Positions 1-7,808 of a stretch of DNA of 12,438 nucleotides are shown here, piece after piece (position 1 is the first letter of the stretch; the number at the start of each line of letters is the position of its first letter). The notes beneath the pieces are model-generated. The model searched no databases. It saw only the letters and a list, made by a program, of their open reading frames with translations, and had not been told where the DNA came from. A program made the translations under genes and the position numbers. Source of the DNA: CAZSNH01 sp052388455 (GTDB lineage: Bacteria; Pseudomonadota; Alphaproteobacteria; Rhizobiales; Hyphomicrobiaceae); NCBI GenBank assembly GCA_052388455.1, contig JBQTIA010000108.1:1-12438 (forward strand), given 5' to 3'.

Positions 1-532
1 GCGCACGATGTTGAGCGCGAGCCGTCGCAGCATCGCGAGATTGTCGGGTCCGTTGTCCTTGCGGGTGCGGCTCATGTCCTCGTCGAGCACGACGTCGAGC
101 TGCCAGTGCAGGCGGTTCTCGATGCCCCAATGCTCACGCTTGATGCGCAGGAGGTCGGCCGGCCTGAACCGCCGGGACAGCGCAAAGTAGTGAACGAATG
201 TCTGGGTCTTGCCGTCGATCGTGCGTGTCGCCTCGATCATGCCGATCGCCTCGAGCCCCGGGAACTCGTGATGCTCGCCGAGATCGCCGGCCGCCACCAC
301 GACGGCGCGGCGCGTCTCGACGCGGCCGTGGTCATCGTCCTCGGTCTTCGCGGTCGATGATCGTCTTCGCCATCCGGCGATTGCAGTGCAACGCATCCCC
401 GGTGATGATCGCGCCTTTGATGTCGAGGTTGGCGAGCATGAGGATGGCGGCAGTGGTCTCGTCGCCTTTGACGACGGGGCGGGCGGCGAGCGGATCGGAG
501 AGAACGGAGAAGTGGGCGAGAACCTTGAGCAT
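1..532 (-). pseudogene. ISAs1-family transposase remnant, internally deleted and cut by window edge
   Basis: Read on the minus strand from an ATG at 532, the product begins MLKVLAHFSVLSDP, a typical ISAs1-family N-terminus. It jumps at once to a mid-protein segment (VVKGDETTAAILMLANL, then ITGDALHCNRRMAKTI), so roughly 100 residues are missing, including the region that should carry the first catalytic Asp. The second Asp (TGDALH) is present. Near 345-350 the frame changes: the first frame stops at 332, and the next frame resumes as KTEDDDHGRVETRR, with about 60-70 residues missing at the junction. From there it stays open to position 1 and contains the conserved REHWGIENRLHWQLDV block with the catalytic Glu and the DEDMSRTRKDNGPDN block. 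The C-terminus lies outside the window. Family assignment is by motif recognition; the sizes of the missing pieces are estimates. It cannot encode an active transposase. The 235 bp between it and the next gene (533-767) show no convincing gene. Confidence 0.88.
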
Positions 533-767
533 CGGCGCCTCCCTGGCAGATGGGAGTCCTCTCAAGAATCCACGATTCGCACTCTCGCAACCGAAATCAG
601 CTCATCTCAAACGCGATTCCCCTGCGACTAAGGGGGGTCTCCGTCAGGGCCACAAGCAGACCTTCAAGGTCATCGCCAAGCAAGCTGCGGATCGGGAACC
701 CTACCGTGCCCCACCCGCTCCGCCATCACCGCCCGCTGGCCCACCGGTATCCGCGGCGGCGCCGAGT

Positions 768-1697
768 TCAACTTCCCGAGTTTGAAGTGAGCCCAGACAG
801 CCGCTTGATGGCGACGATCTCCGATCCCCCTCGCCGCGTGCGGCCGACCGCCTCGGGCAACGTCTCCAAGACAACCGCCATGTGGTGGGCGTTGGCGTGC
901 AGCAGCATGATGCCGTCGGCCATGATCCCGACGTGCCCCTTCCAGAACACGAGGTCGCCGCGCTGCAGACCTTCGAGGTCGGCCGGCACCAGCACGTTCG
1001 AGCCGAGCTCCGCCTGCTGCATGTCGCTGTCGCGGGGGCAGGGGATGCCGGCGGCTTCGAGCGAAACCTGGACGAGGCCGGAGCAGTCGAGACCGATGCG
1101 CGTGCGCCCGCCCCACAGGTACGGCGTGCCGGCGAGACGTTCCGCGATGTCGACGTAGTCGCGGATGAAGCGGTCCTTCTCGACGATGTGCCGCGAGACG
1201 ACGAAGTGACCGGCGGCGGTGCGGCTGAATTTTTCTCCCGGCTCGGCGATGGCGAGCGCCGCGTTGAGGCTGAGGTGCATGAGCGGCGCCGACTTGATGT
1301 CGGGGACCGGATAGAGAAACGTGCCGAGGGCTTTCACGCGGTGGGTGGTCGGGCGGATTTCGGTGCCGAGCGCCCCGACGGGCACGTAACCGACATAGCG
1401 GTCGCGTTCGAGCTGCACCCAGGCCCACCCGTGCGCCTCGTCGTACTGGGTCACGATCTCGCCGTGCAGGGCCTCGGTGTCGATGCCGGCGGTCACCGAT
1501 GGTCGGCGCCGCACCGGCACGGCGGCTCTGAGGACCTGCCGCTTCACGCCCGCGGAATAGCGCGGAGCCGAGACGCAGTCCTTCAGGGACTCGGCCGCCA
1601 GATCGTCGCGGAATGCGAAGCAGCGGGGATCGAGGGCGACCGGCACGCGCGCCGGCAGCAGGCTGTTGGTTGTGGATTCTCCATCGCCCTGGCTCAT
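768..1697 (-). CDS. SH3-domain NlpC/P60 (C40) cysteine peptidase
   Basis: Predicted 309-residue hydrolase of the NlpC/P60 family, which cleaves peptide bonds in the stem peptides of peptidoglycan. The C-terminal catalytic domain shows the expected triad: Cys205 in GLDCSGLVQ, His255 in WKGHVGIMADG and a third polar residue at His267 (HANAHH). A bacterial SH3-like segment lies at about residues 70-130 (WAWVQLERDRYVGYVPVGAL), the usual targeting module in this family. No signal peptide is visible, so the protein is probably cytoplasmic or exported by an unrecognised route. The ATG at 1695-1697 overlaps the stop of the upstream aminopeptidase gene as ATGA, which fixes the start and implies translational coupling. 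Family assignment is secure. The exact substrate (cell wall or recycled muropeptide) is inferred from context only. Confidence 0.93.
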   Translation of the reverse strand: MSQGDGESTTNSLLPARVPVALDPRCFAFRDDLAAESLKDCVSAPRYSAGVKRQVLRAAVPVRRRPSVTAGIDTEALHGEIVTQYDEAHGWAWVQLERDRYVGYVPVGALGTEIRPTTHRVKALGTFLYPVPDIKSAPLMHLSLNAALAIAEPGEKFSRTAAGHFVVSRHIVEKDRFIRDYVDIAERLAGTPYLWGGRTRIGLDCSGLVQVSLEAAGIPCPRDSDMQQAELGSNVLVPADLEGLQRGDLVFWKGHVGIMADGIMLLHANAHHMAVVLETLPEAVGRTRRGGSEIVAIKRLSGLTSNSGS

Positions 1698-3172
1698 GCG
1701 GCAAGCTCGCTGGCGAGGACGTCGAACACGGCGCGTGCGGTCTGCGGCTCGCCACCCTTGGGGCCGAGCGGACGCGCCACCGGCCGCCATCCGTAGAGGT
1801 CGAAGTGGGCGAAGCGCCGGGCGTTGCGCACGAATCGTCGCAGGAACAGCGCGGCGGTGATCGACCCGGCGAAGGGCGACTCGTAGACGTTGTTCATATC
1901 CGCCACGTCGCTGTCGAGGTGTCGTTCGTAACCCGGCCAGAACGGCATCCGCCACACTGGATCGCCGACCTCGAGGCCCGACGACTGGAGCCGTGCCGAG
2001 AAGTCGTCGTCGTCGCAGAAGAACGCCGGCAGGTCGGGACCGAGCGCGACCCTCGCCGCTCCCGTCAGTGTCGCGAACACCAGCAGGGTGTCCGGCCTTT
2101 CCTCGTCCGCCAGCGACATGGCGTCGGCGAGCACGAGCCGCCCTTCGGCGTCGGTGTTGCCGATCTCGACCGTTTTGCCGCCGCGGCTCGCCAGCACGTC
2201 GCCGGGGCGGAAGGCGTTGCCGGCGATTGAGTTCTCGGCCGCGGGGATGAGAATCCGCAGGCGCACATCGAGGCCCTGGCCCATGATCATGTGGCCGAGC
2301 GAGAGCGCGGTGGCGGCGCCGCCCATGTCCTTTTTCATCAGCAGCATGCCGGCCGACGGCTTGATGTCGAGGCCGCCGGTATCGAAACAGATCCCCTTGC
2401 CGATCAAAGTTACCATCGGCGCGTCGCGTCGCCCGCCGGGCTTCTTCCACCGGATGTCGATCAGCCGCGGTGCCCGCGTGCTGGCGCGACCGACCGCATG
2501 GATCATCGGGAAATTCTCGGTCAGCAGGTCGTTGCCGGTGATCACCGAGACGGTCGCCTTGTGTCGCCTGGCCAGCCCGCGAGCGGCCCCTTCCAGCTCA
2601 TCCGGACCCATGTCGGAGGCGGGCGTGTTGATCAGGTCGCGGCCGAGCCAAACGGCCTCGACGGTGTTGACCAGCGCCGCGCGATCGACGGACGCAGTGA
2701 GCTTGAGCCGCGGCGGCTCATCCGGTCCGGACGCCGATTTGTAACGGCGGAAGCGGTACGCCCCGAGGCCCCAGGCCAGCGCAGCCAGTGTCTCCTTGTC
2801 GCTGCGGCTCCGGCCCGAGTCCGGCACGGTTTCAGCGCATCGGTAAGCGCCCGGCGGAAGCGAGGCGGCGAGCTGTCCGACGAGCAGCTCGGAAGGCCCC
2901 GACGGATCGCCGGCTTTTCCGTTGCCGAGCCCGAAGGCGACGCCGGCCATCCTGCCGTCGCCGCCCTGGATCAGCGCCTGCTTTTTCGCAGCACTGGTGA
3001 AACGCACCGTCTCCAGCCAGCGGCGCACCGCCTCCGGCATCGGCCCATCGGCGCCTGGCGGATGAGTATCGCGGACCAGCCAGATCGGTACGCCCGGCTC
3101 CTTGGACGCGGCGTCCAGATAGAGGTCGGCCGGCTCGGCGGCACCGCGGGCTGCGACAGTCTTGTCTTTCAT
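1694..3172 (-). CDS. M17 leucyl aminopeptidase family protein
   Basis: A 492-residue cytosolic metallo-aminopeptidase that removes N-terminal residues from peptides, normally as a two-metal hexamer. The M17 core is intact: Lys259 and Asp264 in GKGICFDTGGLDIKPS, Lys271, Asp282 in KKDMGG, and Asp341, Glu343 and Arg345 in the NTDAEGRLVLADA signature. These match the metal ligands and the catalytic Lys/Arg of E. coli PepA with a constant offset of 11. The first 160 residues are the divergent N-terminal domain typical of the family. The gene is the first of a two-gene unit; its TGA overlaps the ATG of the C40 peptidase by 4 bp. It lies divergent from the GST gene across about 104 bp that must hold both promoters. 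I leave the symbol blank because PepA and PepB types are not distinguished here. Confidence 0.95.
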   Translation of the reverse strand: MKDKTVAARGAAEPADLYLDAASKEPGVPIWLVRDTHPPGADGPMPEAVRRWLETVRFTSAAKKQALIQGGDGRMAGVAFGLGNGKAGDPSGPSELLVGQLAASLPPGAYRCAETVPDSGRSRSDKETLAALAWGLGAYRFRRYKSASGPDEPPRLKLTASVDRAALVNTVEAVWLGRDLINTPASDMGPDELEGAARGLARRHKATVSVITGNDLLTENFPMIHAVGRASTRAPRLIDIRWKKPGGRRDAPMVTLIGKGICFDTGGLDIKPSAGMLLMKKDMGGAATALSLGHMIMGQGLDVRLRILIPAAENSIAGNAFRPGDVLASRGGKTVEIGNTDAEGRLVLADAMSLADEERPDTLLVFATLTGAARVALGPDLPAFFCDDDDFSARLQSSGLEVGDPVWRMPFWPGYERHLDSDVADMNNVYESPFAGSITAALFLRRFVRNARRFAHFDLYGWRPVARPLGPKGGEPQTARAVFDVLASELAA

Positions 3173-3276
3173 GCGTCGTACTGTTCCCGGATGAGACGCC
3201 GCGTGGCGGAATCACTTTGTCTGAAGCATTATCCCCGGCCGGGACCGGAAAGACAAACCAGAGGAGACCTCCATCC

Positions 3277-3933
3277 ATGACGGCAGCCTGCTATCGCCTG
3301 GTCATCGGCAACAAGACCTGGTCGAGCTGGAGCCTGCGCCCATGGCTGGTGATGAAGCGCTATGGCCTCCCCTTCGAGGAGATCGAGGTCCGGTTGCGGA
3401 CGCCCGAGAGCAAGGCGAACATCCTGGCCCATTCGGCGGCCGGCAAGGTGCCGGCCCTCCACAACGGCGATCTGCTGATCTGGGACAGTCTGGCGATCAT
3501 CGAATATCTGGCGGACCGGCATCCCGATATGCCGATCTGGCCGCGCGATCCGGCCGCGAGAGCCATCGCCCGCGCCGTTTCCGCGGAAATGCATTCGGGC
3601 TTCCAGGCGCTGCGCGAGCACTGCCCGATGGATTTCCTGGCCACCAAGCCGAAGGACGATCTGATCGAGCCGGTCGAAACCAACATCCGGCGAATCATCG
3701 AGCTGTGGCGCGATTGCCGTCAGCGGTTCGGCGGCGATGGCCCTTATCTTTTTTCCGAGTTTTCGGCGGCCGACGCCATGTACGCGCCGGTCGCCTCGCG
3801 CTTCCGCACCTACATTCCGGACCTCGCCCGCTATGGCGACGACGGCACGGCTGGCCGCTACGTCTCGACGCTGTTCGCGCTGCCCGAAATGGCGGAGTGG
3901 GCCGAGGGCGCCCGCCTGGAGCAGGCGGCCTGA
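3277..3933 (+). CDS. Glutathione S-transferase family protein
   Basis: A 218-residue soluble protein with the two-domain GST layout. Residues 1-80 form the thioredoxin-like N-terminal domain, with IGNKTWSSWSLRPWLVMK and the conserved cis-Pro region AGKVPALHNGDLLIWDSLAI, where the Asp-Ser pair binds the glutathione gamma-glutamyl group in this family. The rest is the helical C-terminal domain. The NKTWSSWSLRPW opening is typical of a bacterial GST subgroup in which a Ser near the N-terminus is the probable activating residue. The start is chosen at the ATG at 3277 because GAGGAGA lies 9 bp upstream; an in-frame TTG at 3217 lacks such a site. The substrate is unknown. It stands alone, divergent from the aminopeptidase gene. 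Confidence 0.9.
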   Translation: MTAACYRLVIGNKTWSSWSLRPWLVMKRYGLPFEEIEVRLRTPESKANILAHSAAGKVPALHNGDLLIWDSLAIIEYLADRHPDMPIWPRDPAARAIARAVSAEMHSGFQALREHCPMDFLATKPKDDLIEPVETNIRRIIELWRDCRQRFGGDGPYLFSEFSAADAMYAPVASRFRTYIPDLARYGDDGTAGRYVSTLFALPEMAEWAEGARLEQAA

Positions 3934-4055
3934 TCCGCTGTGCTCGCACGTCCGCTGCCTCGAAATGAGACACCGCTTAACTCTCTGTTGACTTACTTCG
4001 CCGACACTCGGTTCGACGCGATGGTGATTCGCGCGGGATCGAAGGAGAGGCGACC

Positions 4056-5087
4056 ATGTCGATTGGACCCATGCGGCTCGGCTACGGCCGGACAGCGGCC
4101 AAGGGACTGGCGATCGTCTCGCTGTGCAGCCTGACGCTCGGCGGCTGCGCCGGTGTCGGCGACGGAATTGCTCCGAGCCTGTTCGCATCCTCCACGCCGC
4201 CGCCGTCGGCCGCGGACGAGCCGAAGGCGCCTCAGGACGAATTGCAGAAGGCCACCGAGTACTGGGGCAAACAGTACGCCGAAAAGCCGTCGGACCTCGA
4301 TACGGCGCTGAGCTATGCCAAGAACCTCAAGGCGCTCGGACAGAAGCAGCAGGCGCTCGGCGTGCTGCAGCAGGCGTCGATGTTCCACGCCACAGACCGC
4401 CGTCTCAATTCCGAATACGGCCGCCTGGCGCTGGAGCTCGATCAGGTCAGCGTCGCCGATAAACTGCTGGCCGCCGCCGACGATCCGACCAGCCCGGACT
4501 GGCGCGTGTTGTCCGCCCGCGGCACGGTGCTCGCCAAGCAGGGCCGCTACCAGGAAGCCATTCCGCTCTACGAGAAGGCGCAACAGCTTTCGGCCGACCA
4601 GCCGTCGGTCTTGAACAATCTCGCCCTCGCCTATGCCATGAGCGGAGAGGCCGCGCGGGCCGAAGACGTGCTGCGCCGCGTTTCGGCGAACGGAGGCAAC
4701 GCCAAGGTGCGCCAGAACCTCGCTCTCGTCCTCGGCCTGCAAGGAAAATACGACGAGGCGACCAAGGTCGGCTCGGAGGTGATGAACGCCTCCAACGCCA
4801 CCTCGAACACCGACATCCTGAAGCGGATGGTTCGTCTCGACGCCAAGCCCTATGCGCCGGCCGGCGGGCCGGATGGTCCGGCCTCGACGCCGGCGTCCTG
4901 GACGACGACCGTTGCGGTTGCCAGCGGATCGTCGGTTGCCACTCCCGACTGGAAGACCAGTGTGTCTGCCGAAAAGGCAAAATCGGCGCCGCCGAATCCG
5001 GCCGCCGCCGCGCCCACAGCATCCGCTGTTCCGACCGGGCGGGTGGCCGAGGCCGGCTCGCCTTCGCTCCGCGCCACGGCTCCGTGA
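4056..5087 (+). CDS. TPR-repeat lipoprotein, TadD-like
   Basis: A 343-residue predicted lipoprotein. A lipoprotein signal peptide ends in the lipobox LTLGGC with the lipidated Cys at residue 31, so it should be anchored in a membrane and face the periplasm. Residues about 70-245 contain four to five tetratricopeptide repeats, for example AKQGRYQEAIPLYEKAQQL and NNLALAYAMSGEAARAEDVL, which act as protein-protein scaffolds. The last 85 residues are low-complexity Ala/Pro/Ser/Thr and probably disordered. AAGGAGAGG 6 bp before the ATG supports the start. Domain layout resembles TadD of tight-adherence (Flp) pilus loci, where such lipoproteins assist secretin and pilus assembly, but no other tad genes are in this window. 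The specific role is therefore inferred. Confidence 0.87.
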   Translation: MSIGPMRLGYGRTAAKGLAIVSLCSLTLGGCAGVGDGIAPSLFASSTPPPSAADEPKAPQDELQKATEYWGKQYAEKPSDLDTALSYAKNLKALGQKQQALGVLQQASMFHATDRRLNSEYGRLALELDQVSVADKLLAAADDPTSPDWRVLSARGTVLAKQGRYQEAIPLYEKAQQLSADQPSVLNNLALAYAMSGEAARAEDVLRRVSANGGNAKVRQNLALVLGLQGKYDEATKVGSEVMNASNATSNTDILKRMVRLDAKPYAPAGGPDGPASTPASWTTTVAVASGSSVATPDWKTSVSAEKAKSAPPNPAAAAPTASAVPTGRVAEAGSPSLRATAP

Positions 5088-5160
5088 CCGCCTGCGCTTG
5101 AAACCCGCTTCCGGCGGCCTCAGATAGGGACGGCAATCGTGCCCTCCCGGAGATCCCTGA

Positions 5161-5574
5161 ATGTCGTCCAAACTGAGCGCGCCGGAAGCCCTCATCTACA
5201 GCATGATCACCGTCTCGGCGGCCGATCGAAAGATCACCGACGACGAGCTGGCACGCATCGGGTCCATCGTGCGGGACCTGCCGCCTTTTTCGGATTTCAA
5301 CGACGACTGGCTGATCTCGACGGCGCAGGATTGCGGCAAGATGCTCGGCAAATCACAGGGCCTCGACAAGGTTCTCGACCGGATCAGGGACAGTCTGCCG
5401 GAGCGGCTGCGCGAGACGGCCTATGTGCTCGCCGCCGAGCTGGCGGCCACCGACCTCAAAGTGACCAACGAGGAAATCCGGTTTCTGGAGCTGCTGGCCG
5501 ACAAGCTCGGTATCGACCGGCTGACCTGCGCCGCCCTGGAACGCGCGGCCCGCGCTCGCCATCAGCGGGTCTGA
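5161..5574 (+). CDS. TerB-like (tellurite resistance) family protein
   Basis: A 137-residue all-helical, acidic protein matching the TerB/DjlA-type fold. Two similar acidic loops stand at equivalent places in the two halves: AADRKITDDELARI at about residues 20-33 and ATDLKVTNEEIRFL at about 96-109. In TerB proteins these loops bind divalent metal. There is no signal peptide or membrane segment. The gene follows the TPR lipoprotein by 73 bp in the same direction and may share its transcript; a GGAG about 7 bp before the ATG is a plausible ribosome site. No other ter genes lie nearby, so a tellurite phenotype should not be assumed; stand-alone TerB proteins are common and poorly understood. The stop lies 9 bp from the convergent hydrolase stop. 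Confidence 0.85.
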   Translation: MSSKLSAPEALIYSMITVSAADRKITDDELARIGSIVRDLPPFSDFNDDWLISTAQDCGKMLGKSQGLDKVLDRIRDSLPERLRETAYVLAAELAATDLKVTNEEIRFLELLADKLGIDRLTCAALERAARARHQRV

Positions 5575-5583
5575 GCCGCGTCA

Positions 5584-6261
5584 TTACGACTTTGGCGCCG
5601 CACGCGGCAGCGCGTGACAGAACTCTGCGATGGCCGCAGCAGCCATGCCCATGTTCCTCGTGGCCGTCGCCGATGAGCGGGCCGGCGGAGAAAAATCATG
5701 GTCTCCATCGGGAATCCAGCAAAAGCGGATGGCCGGGGATAGATCGTAGCCGCTGACCTCCTGCCGGCTCCCGAACGGATCGCGCTCGCCCTGGACGATG
5801 AGGGTCGGACAGGAGAGGTCGGCGAGATGGCCGGTGCGCAGGCTTTCGGGCCGGCCGACCGGATGAAACGGATAGCCGGCCACCACCAGGCCGGCGATGC
5901 GTCCCTCGGCGTGCAGCCGATCCGCCAGCAAACTGGCGACGCGGCCTCCCATCGACTTGCCGCCGATGACCACGCGCTGGTTGGTCGAGAGACGGTCCTC
6001 AAGCACCCCGAGCGCTGCATCGAACTCACTGGTCAGCGTGTCCGCGCGGGGTGGCGGCCGGCGCCCCGAACCTGCCTTGCGCTTGTCCGCCATATAGGAA
6101 AATCCGAAGCGGTGCACCTGCAAGTCACGGGAGCCCGAGGCGGCTGCGGCCAGCCTGCTCAGACCATCCATGAACGGGCTGGTCATCGGCGCGCCGGCGC
6201 CATGCGCCAGCAGCAGGTGAACCTCGGCGGTGTCGGGTCCACGGGACAGGATTACGGTCAT
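5584..6261 (-). CDS. Alpha/beta hydrolase, KANL3/Tex30-like family
   Basis: A 225-residue alpha/beta hydrolase with a recognisable catalytic triad: nucleophile Ser103 in GGKSMGG, Asp161 in VQGERDPFG and His188 in PDGDHDF. The oxyanion-loop motif AHGAGAPM lies at residues 19-26. This small subtype, with GKSMGGR and GDHDF, is the family sometimes called dienelactone-hydrolase-like or KANL3/Tex30. The substrate is unknown. No export signal is seen, so it should be cytosolic. The start is the ATG at 6261; a TTG two codons upstream (6267) is possible. No strong Shine-Dalgarno is visible, only a weak CAGG. It is divergent from mepA across 111 bp, where a 13-bp palindrome sits close to this start. 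Confidence 0.88.
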   Translation of the reverse strand: MTVILSRGPDTAEVHLLLAHGAGAPMTSPFMDGLSRLAAAASGSRDLQVHRFGFSYMADKRKAGSGRRPPPRADTLTSEFDAALGVLEDRLSTNQRVVIGGKSMGGRVASLLADRLHAEGRIAGLVVAGYPFHPVGRPESLRTGHLADLSCPTLIVQGERDPFGSRQEVSGYDLSPAIRFCWIPDGDHDFSPPARSSATATRNMGMAAAAIAEFCHALPRAAPKS

Positions 6262-6271
6262 GAGCAAGCCT

Positions 6272-6284
6272 GACTCGACGAGTC
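6272..6284. promoter_or_regulatory. 13-bp perfect palindrome in divergent intergenic region
   Basis: GACTCG-A-CGAGTC has 6-bp arms around one central base, in the 111-bp gap between the hydrolase gene (minus) and mepA (plus). It lies 11-23 bp upstream of the hydrolase ATG. A small dimeric repressor site is one reading; chance is also possible at this length. No regulator gene is adjacent. Confidence 0.25.
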
Positions 6285-6372
6285 TGTGGGCGAGGGATCA
6301 CCTGATGGTCGCATTTTGGCCTTCGATGCGGTTAGGATGCCGAAGATAATTGAACGATTGCAGAGGGGCTCC

Positions 6373-7800
6373 ATGCGTCGCGCCCGTTTTTCCGGCGTCA
6401 TCCATTGGCTGATCCTGCCAGCCCTGATGCTGTCGGCACATGCCGTCCGCGCCGAGCCTCCGGTCGCCGCCGAGGACGCCCAAGGTGAGGGCGTGCCGGC
6501 GCTGTGGTCGAACGCAGCGAGCGCCACCGCCGAAGCGGCGGCGGCCAACGCGGCGGCGAAGGCTGCCGCCGAAGCCCGCGCTCTGGCAACCGACGCCGCC
6601 TCCAAAGCCAAGGCCGCGGCGGAAGCCGCCAAGGCCGCTGCAGAGAAAGAAATGAAAGCCACTGCGGCTCCGCTGCCTGCTCCGCCCGCTCCGCAGCCGG
6701 CTCCGGATCCGGCCGCGGCAACCCAGGTGTCGCCCGTCGTGGCCCCGGTTGCGCCAGCCGCCGCCGATCTCACCGTCAAAACCGACGCGACCGTGCGTGT
6801 GGCCGATGACGACGAGGACCTGAAACTCGGCAGTCCCGCCATCAAGCCGGGCAGCATCCAGGACAAGCGGCCGGCCAAGAAGCTGTTCGGTGTCGTCAAG
6901 ACGGCGGCCCCGCTCGCCGCGCGCGCCATCGGAGGCTATGCCAAGGGTTGCCTTGCCGGTGGCAAGGCCCTGCCGATCGACGGACCGGCGTGGCAGGCGA
7001 TGCGCCTTTCGCGCAACCGCAACTGGGCGCACCCCAAGCTGATCAAGCTGCTCGAGCGGTTCGCGACCGAAATGCAGACCCAGGAGAAGTGGCCCGGCCT
7101 CCTGATCGGCGATCTGGCGCAGCCGCGCGGCGGTCCCATGCTCACCGGCCACAAGAGCCATCAGCTGGGTCTCGACGCCGACATCTGGTTCAAGCCGATG
7201 CCGACCCGGCGCATTCCCGAGGCCGAGCGCGAGACGCTGCAGCCGCTGCTGCTCGCCAAGGACAACGGCACCGAAGTCATCGCCGAGAATTTCAACGAGG
7301 GCTTCGTCCGGCTGGTCAAGCGGGCGGCCAACTACTCCGACGTCGAGCGCATCTTCGTGCATCCGGCGATCAAGAAGGCGTTCTGCGCCGCGGCCGGGAC
7401 CGACCGGGCATGGCTGCGCAAGGTGCGGCCCATGTGGCTGCACAACTATCACTTCCACGTCCGCATGGGCTGCCCTGCGGATTCGCCGACCTGTGTGCCG
7501 CAGAAGCCGATCCCCGCAGAGGACGGCTGCGGCAAGGACCTCGAAGACTGGCTGAAGCTGGTTTCGAAGCCGCCGAAGCCCGCCGCTCCCAAGCCCATCA
7601 CTCCGCCGGTCAAGCCGTCCAAGCCGGCCCCGCCGCTGATGCTGAAGGATCTGCCGCCCGAGTGCACCACCGTGATCGCGGCCGCCGATCCGAAGCCGGC
7701 TCCCGCCAAGGCACCGGCCAAACCAGCGGCAGAGAAGCCCGCCTCGACCAAGCCCGCCGATGCAGCGGCGACGACAAAATCAGCCCAGCAGAAGCCTTAG
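6373..7800 (+). CDS. mepA: Penicillin-insensitive murein endopeptidase (M74)
   Basis: A 475-residue exported LAS-type zinc endopeptidase that cuts D-Ala-meso-DAP cross-links in peptidoglycan. An N-terminal signal peptide (charged MRRAR, hydrophobic core, cleavage after AHAVRA near residue 27) sends it to the periplasm. Both M74 motifs are intact: GHKSHQLGLDADIWF, with His260, His263 and Asp270, and NYHFHVRMGCP, with His360 and His362. These correspond to the zinc ligands of E. coli MepA (His113, Asp120, His211) and its catalytic histidine. The protein is much longer than the roughly 270-residue E. coli enzyme: residues about 46-97 are an Ala/Lys/Glu helical stretch, 98-125 are Pro-rich, and the last 90 residues are a Pro/Lys/Ala tail. 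The ATG at 6373 is chosen over 6286 because it is preceded by GAGGGG and begins the signal peptide. The stop faces the msrA stop across 8 bp. Confidence 0.94.
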   Translation: MRRARFSGVIHWLILPALMLSAHAVRAEPPVAAEDAQGEGVPALWSNAASATAEAAAANAAAKAAAEARALATDAASKAKAAAEAAKAAAEKEMKATAAPLPAPPAPQPAPDPAAATQVSPVVAPVAPAAADLTVKTDATVRVADDDEDLKLGSPAIKPGSIQDKRPAKKLFGVVKTAAPLAARAIGGYAKGCLAGGKALPIDGPAWQAMRLSRNRNWAHPKLIKLLERFATEMQTQEKWPGLLIGDLAQPRGGPMLTGHKSHQLGLDADIWFKPMPTRRIPEAERETLQPLLLAKDNGTEVIAENFNEGFVRLVKRAANYSDVERIFVHPAIKKAFCAAAGTDRAWLRKVRPMWLHNYHFHVRMGCPADSPTCVPQKPIPAEDGCGKDLEDWLKLVSKPPKPAAPKPITPPVKPSKPAPPLMLKDLPPECTTVIAAADPKPAPAKAPAKPAAEKPASTKPADAAATTKSAQQKP

Positions 7801-7808
7801 CGAGCCCA

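Noticed and set aside
597..728. Minus-strand frame of about 42 codons (contains SLLGDDLEGLLVALTETPL)
   Set aside because: It looks protein-like in part but has no start or ribosome site and no family match. It is most likely chance in GC-rich DNA, or an unrecognisable gene fragment.
882..1796. Plus-strand open frame of 304 codons
   Set aside because: It lies antisense to the C40 peptidase and the end of the aminopeptidase, both with clear motifs. High GC makes long antisense frames common, and its sequence shows no domain.
6298..7458. Minus-strand open frame of 386 codons
   Set aside because: Antisense to mepA, whose signal peptide and zinc motifs are intact. The product is Gly/Arg-rich with no recognisable domain.
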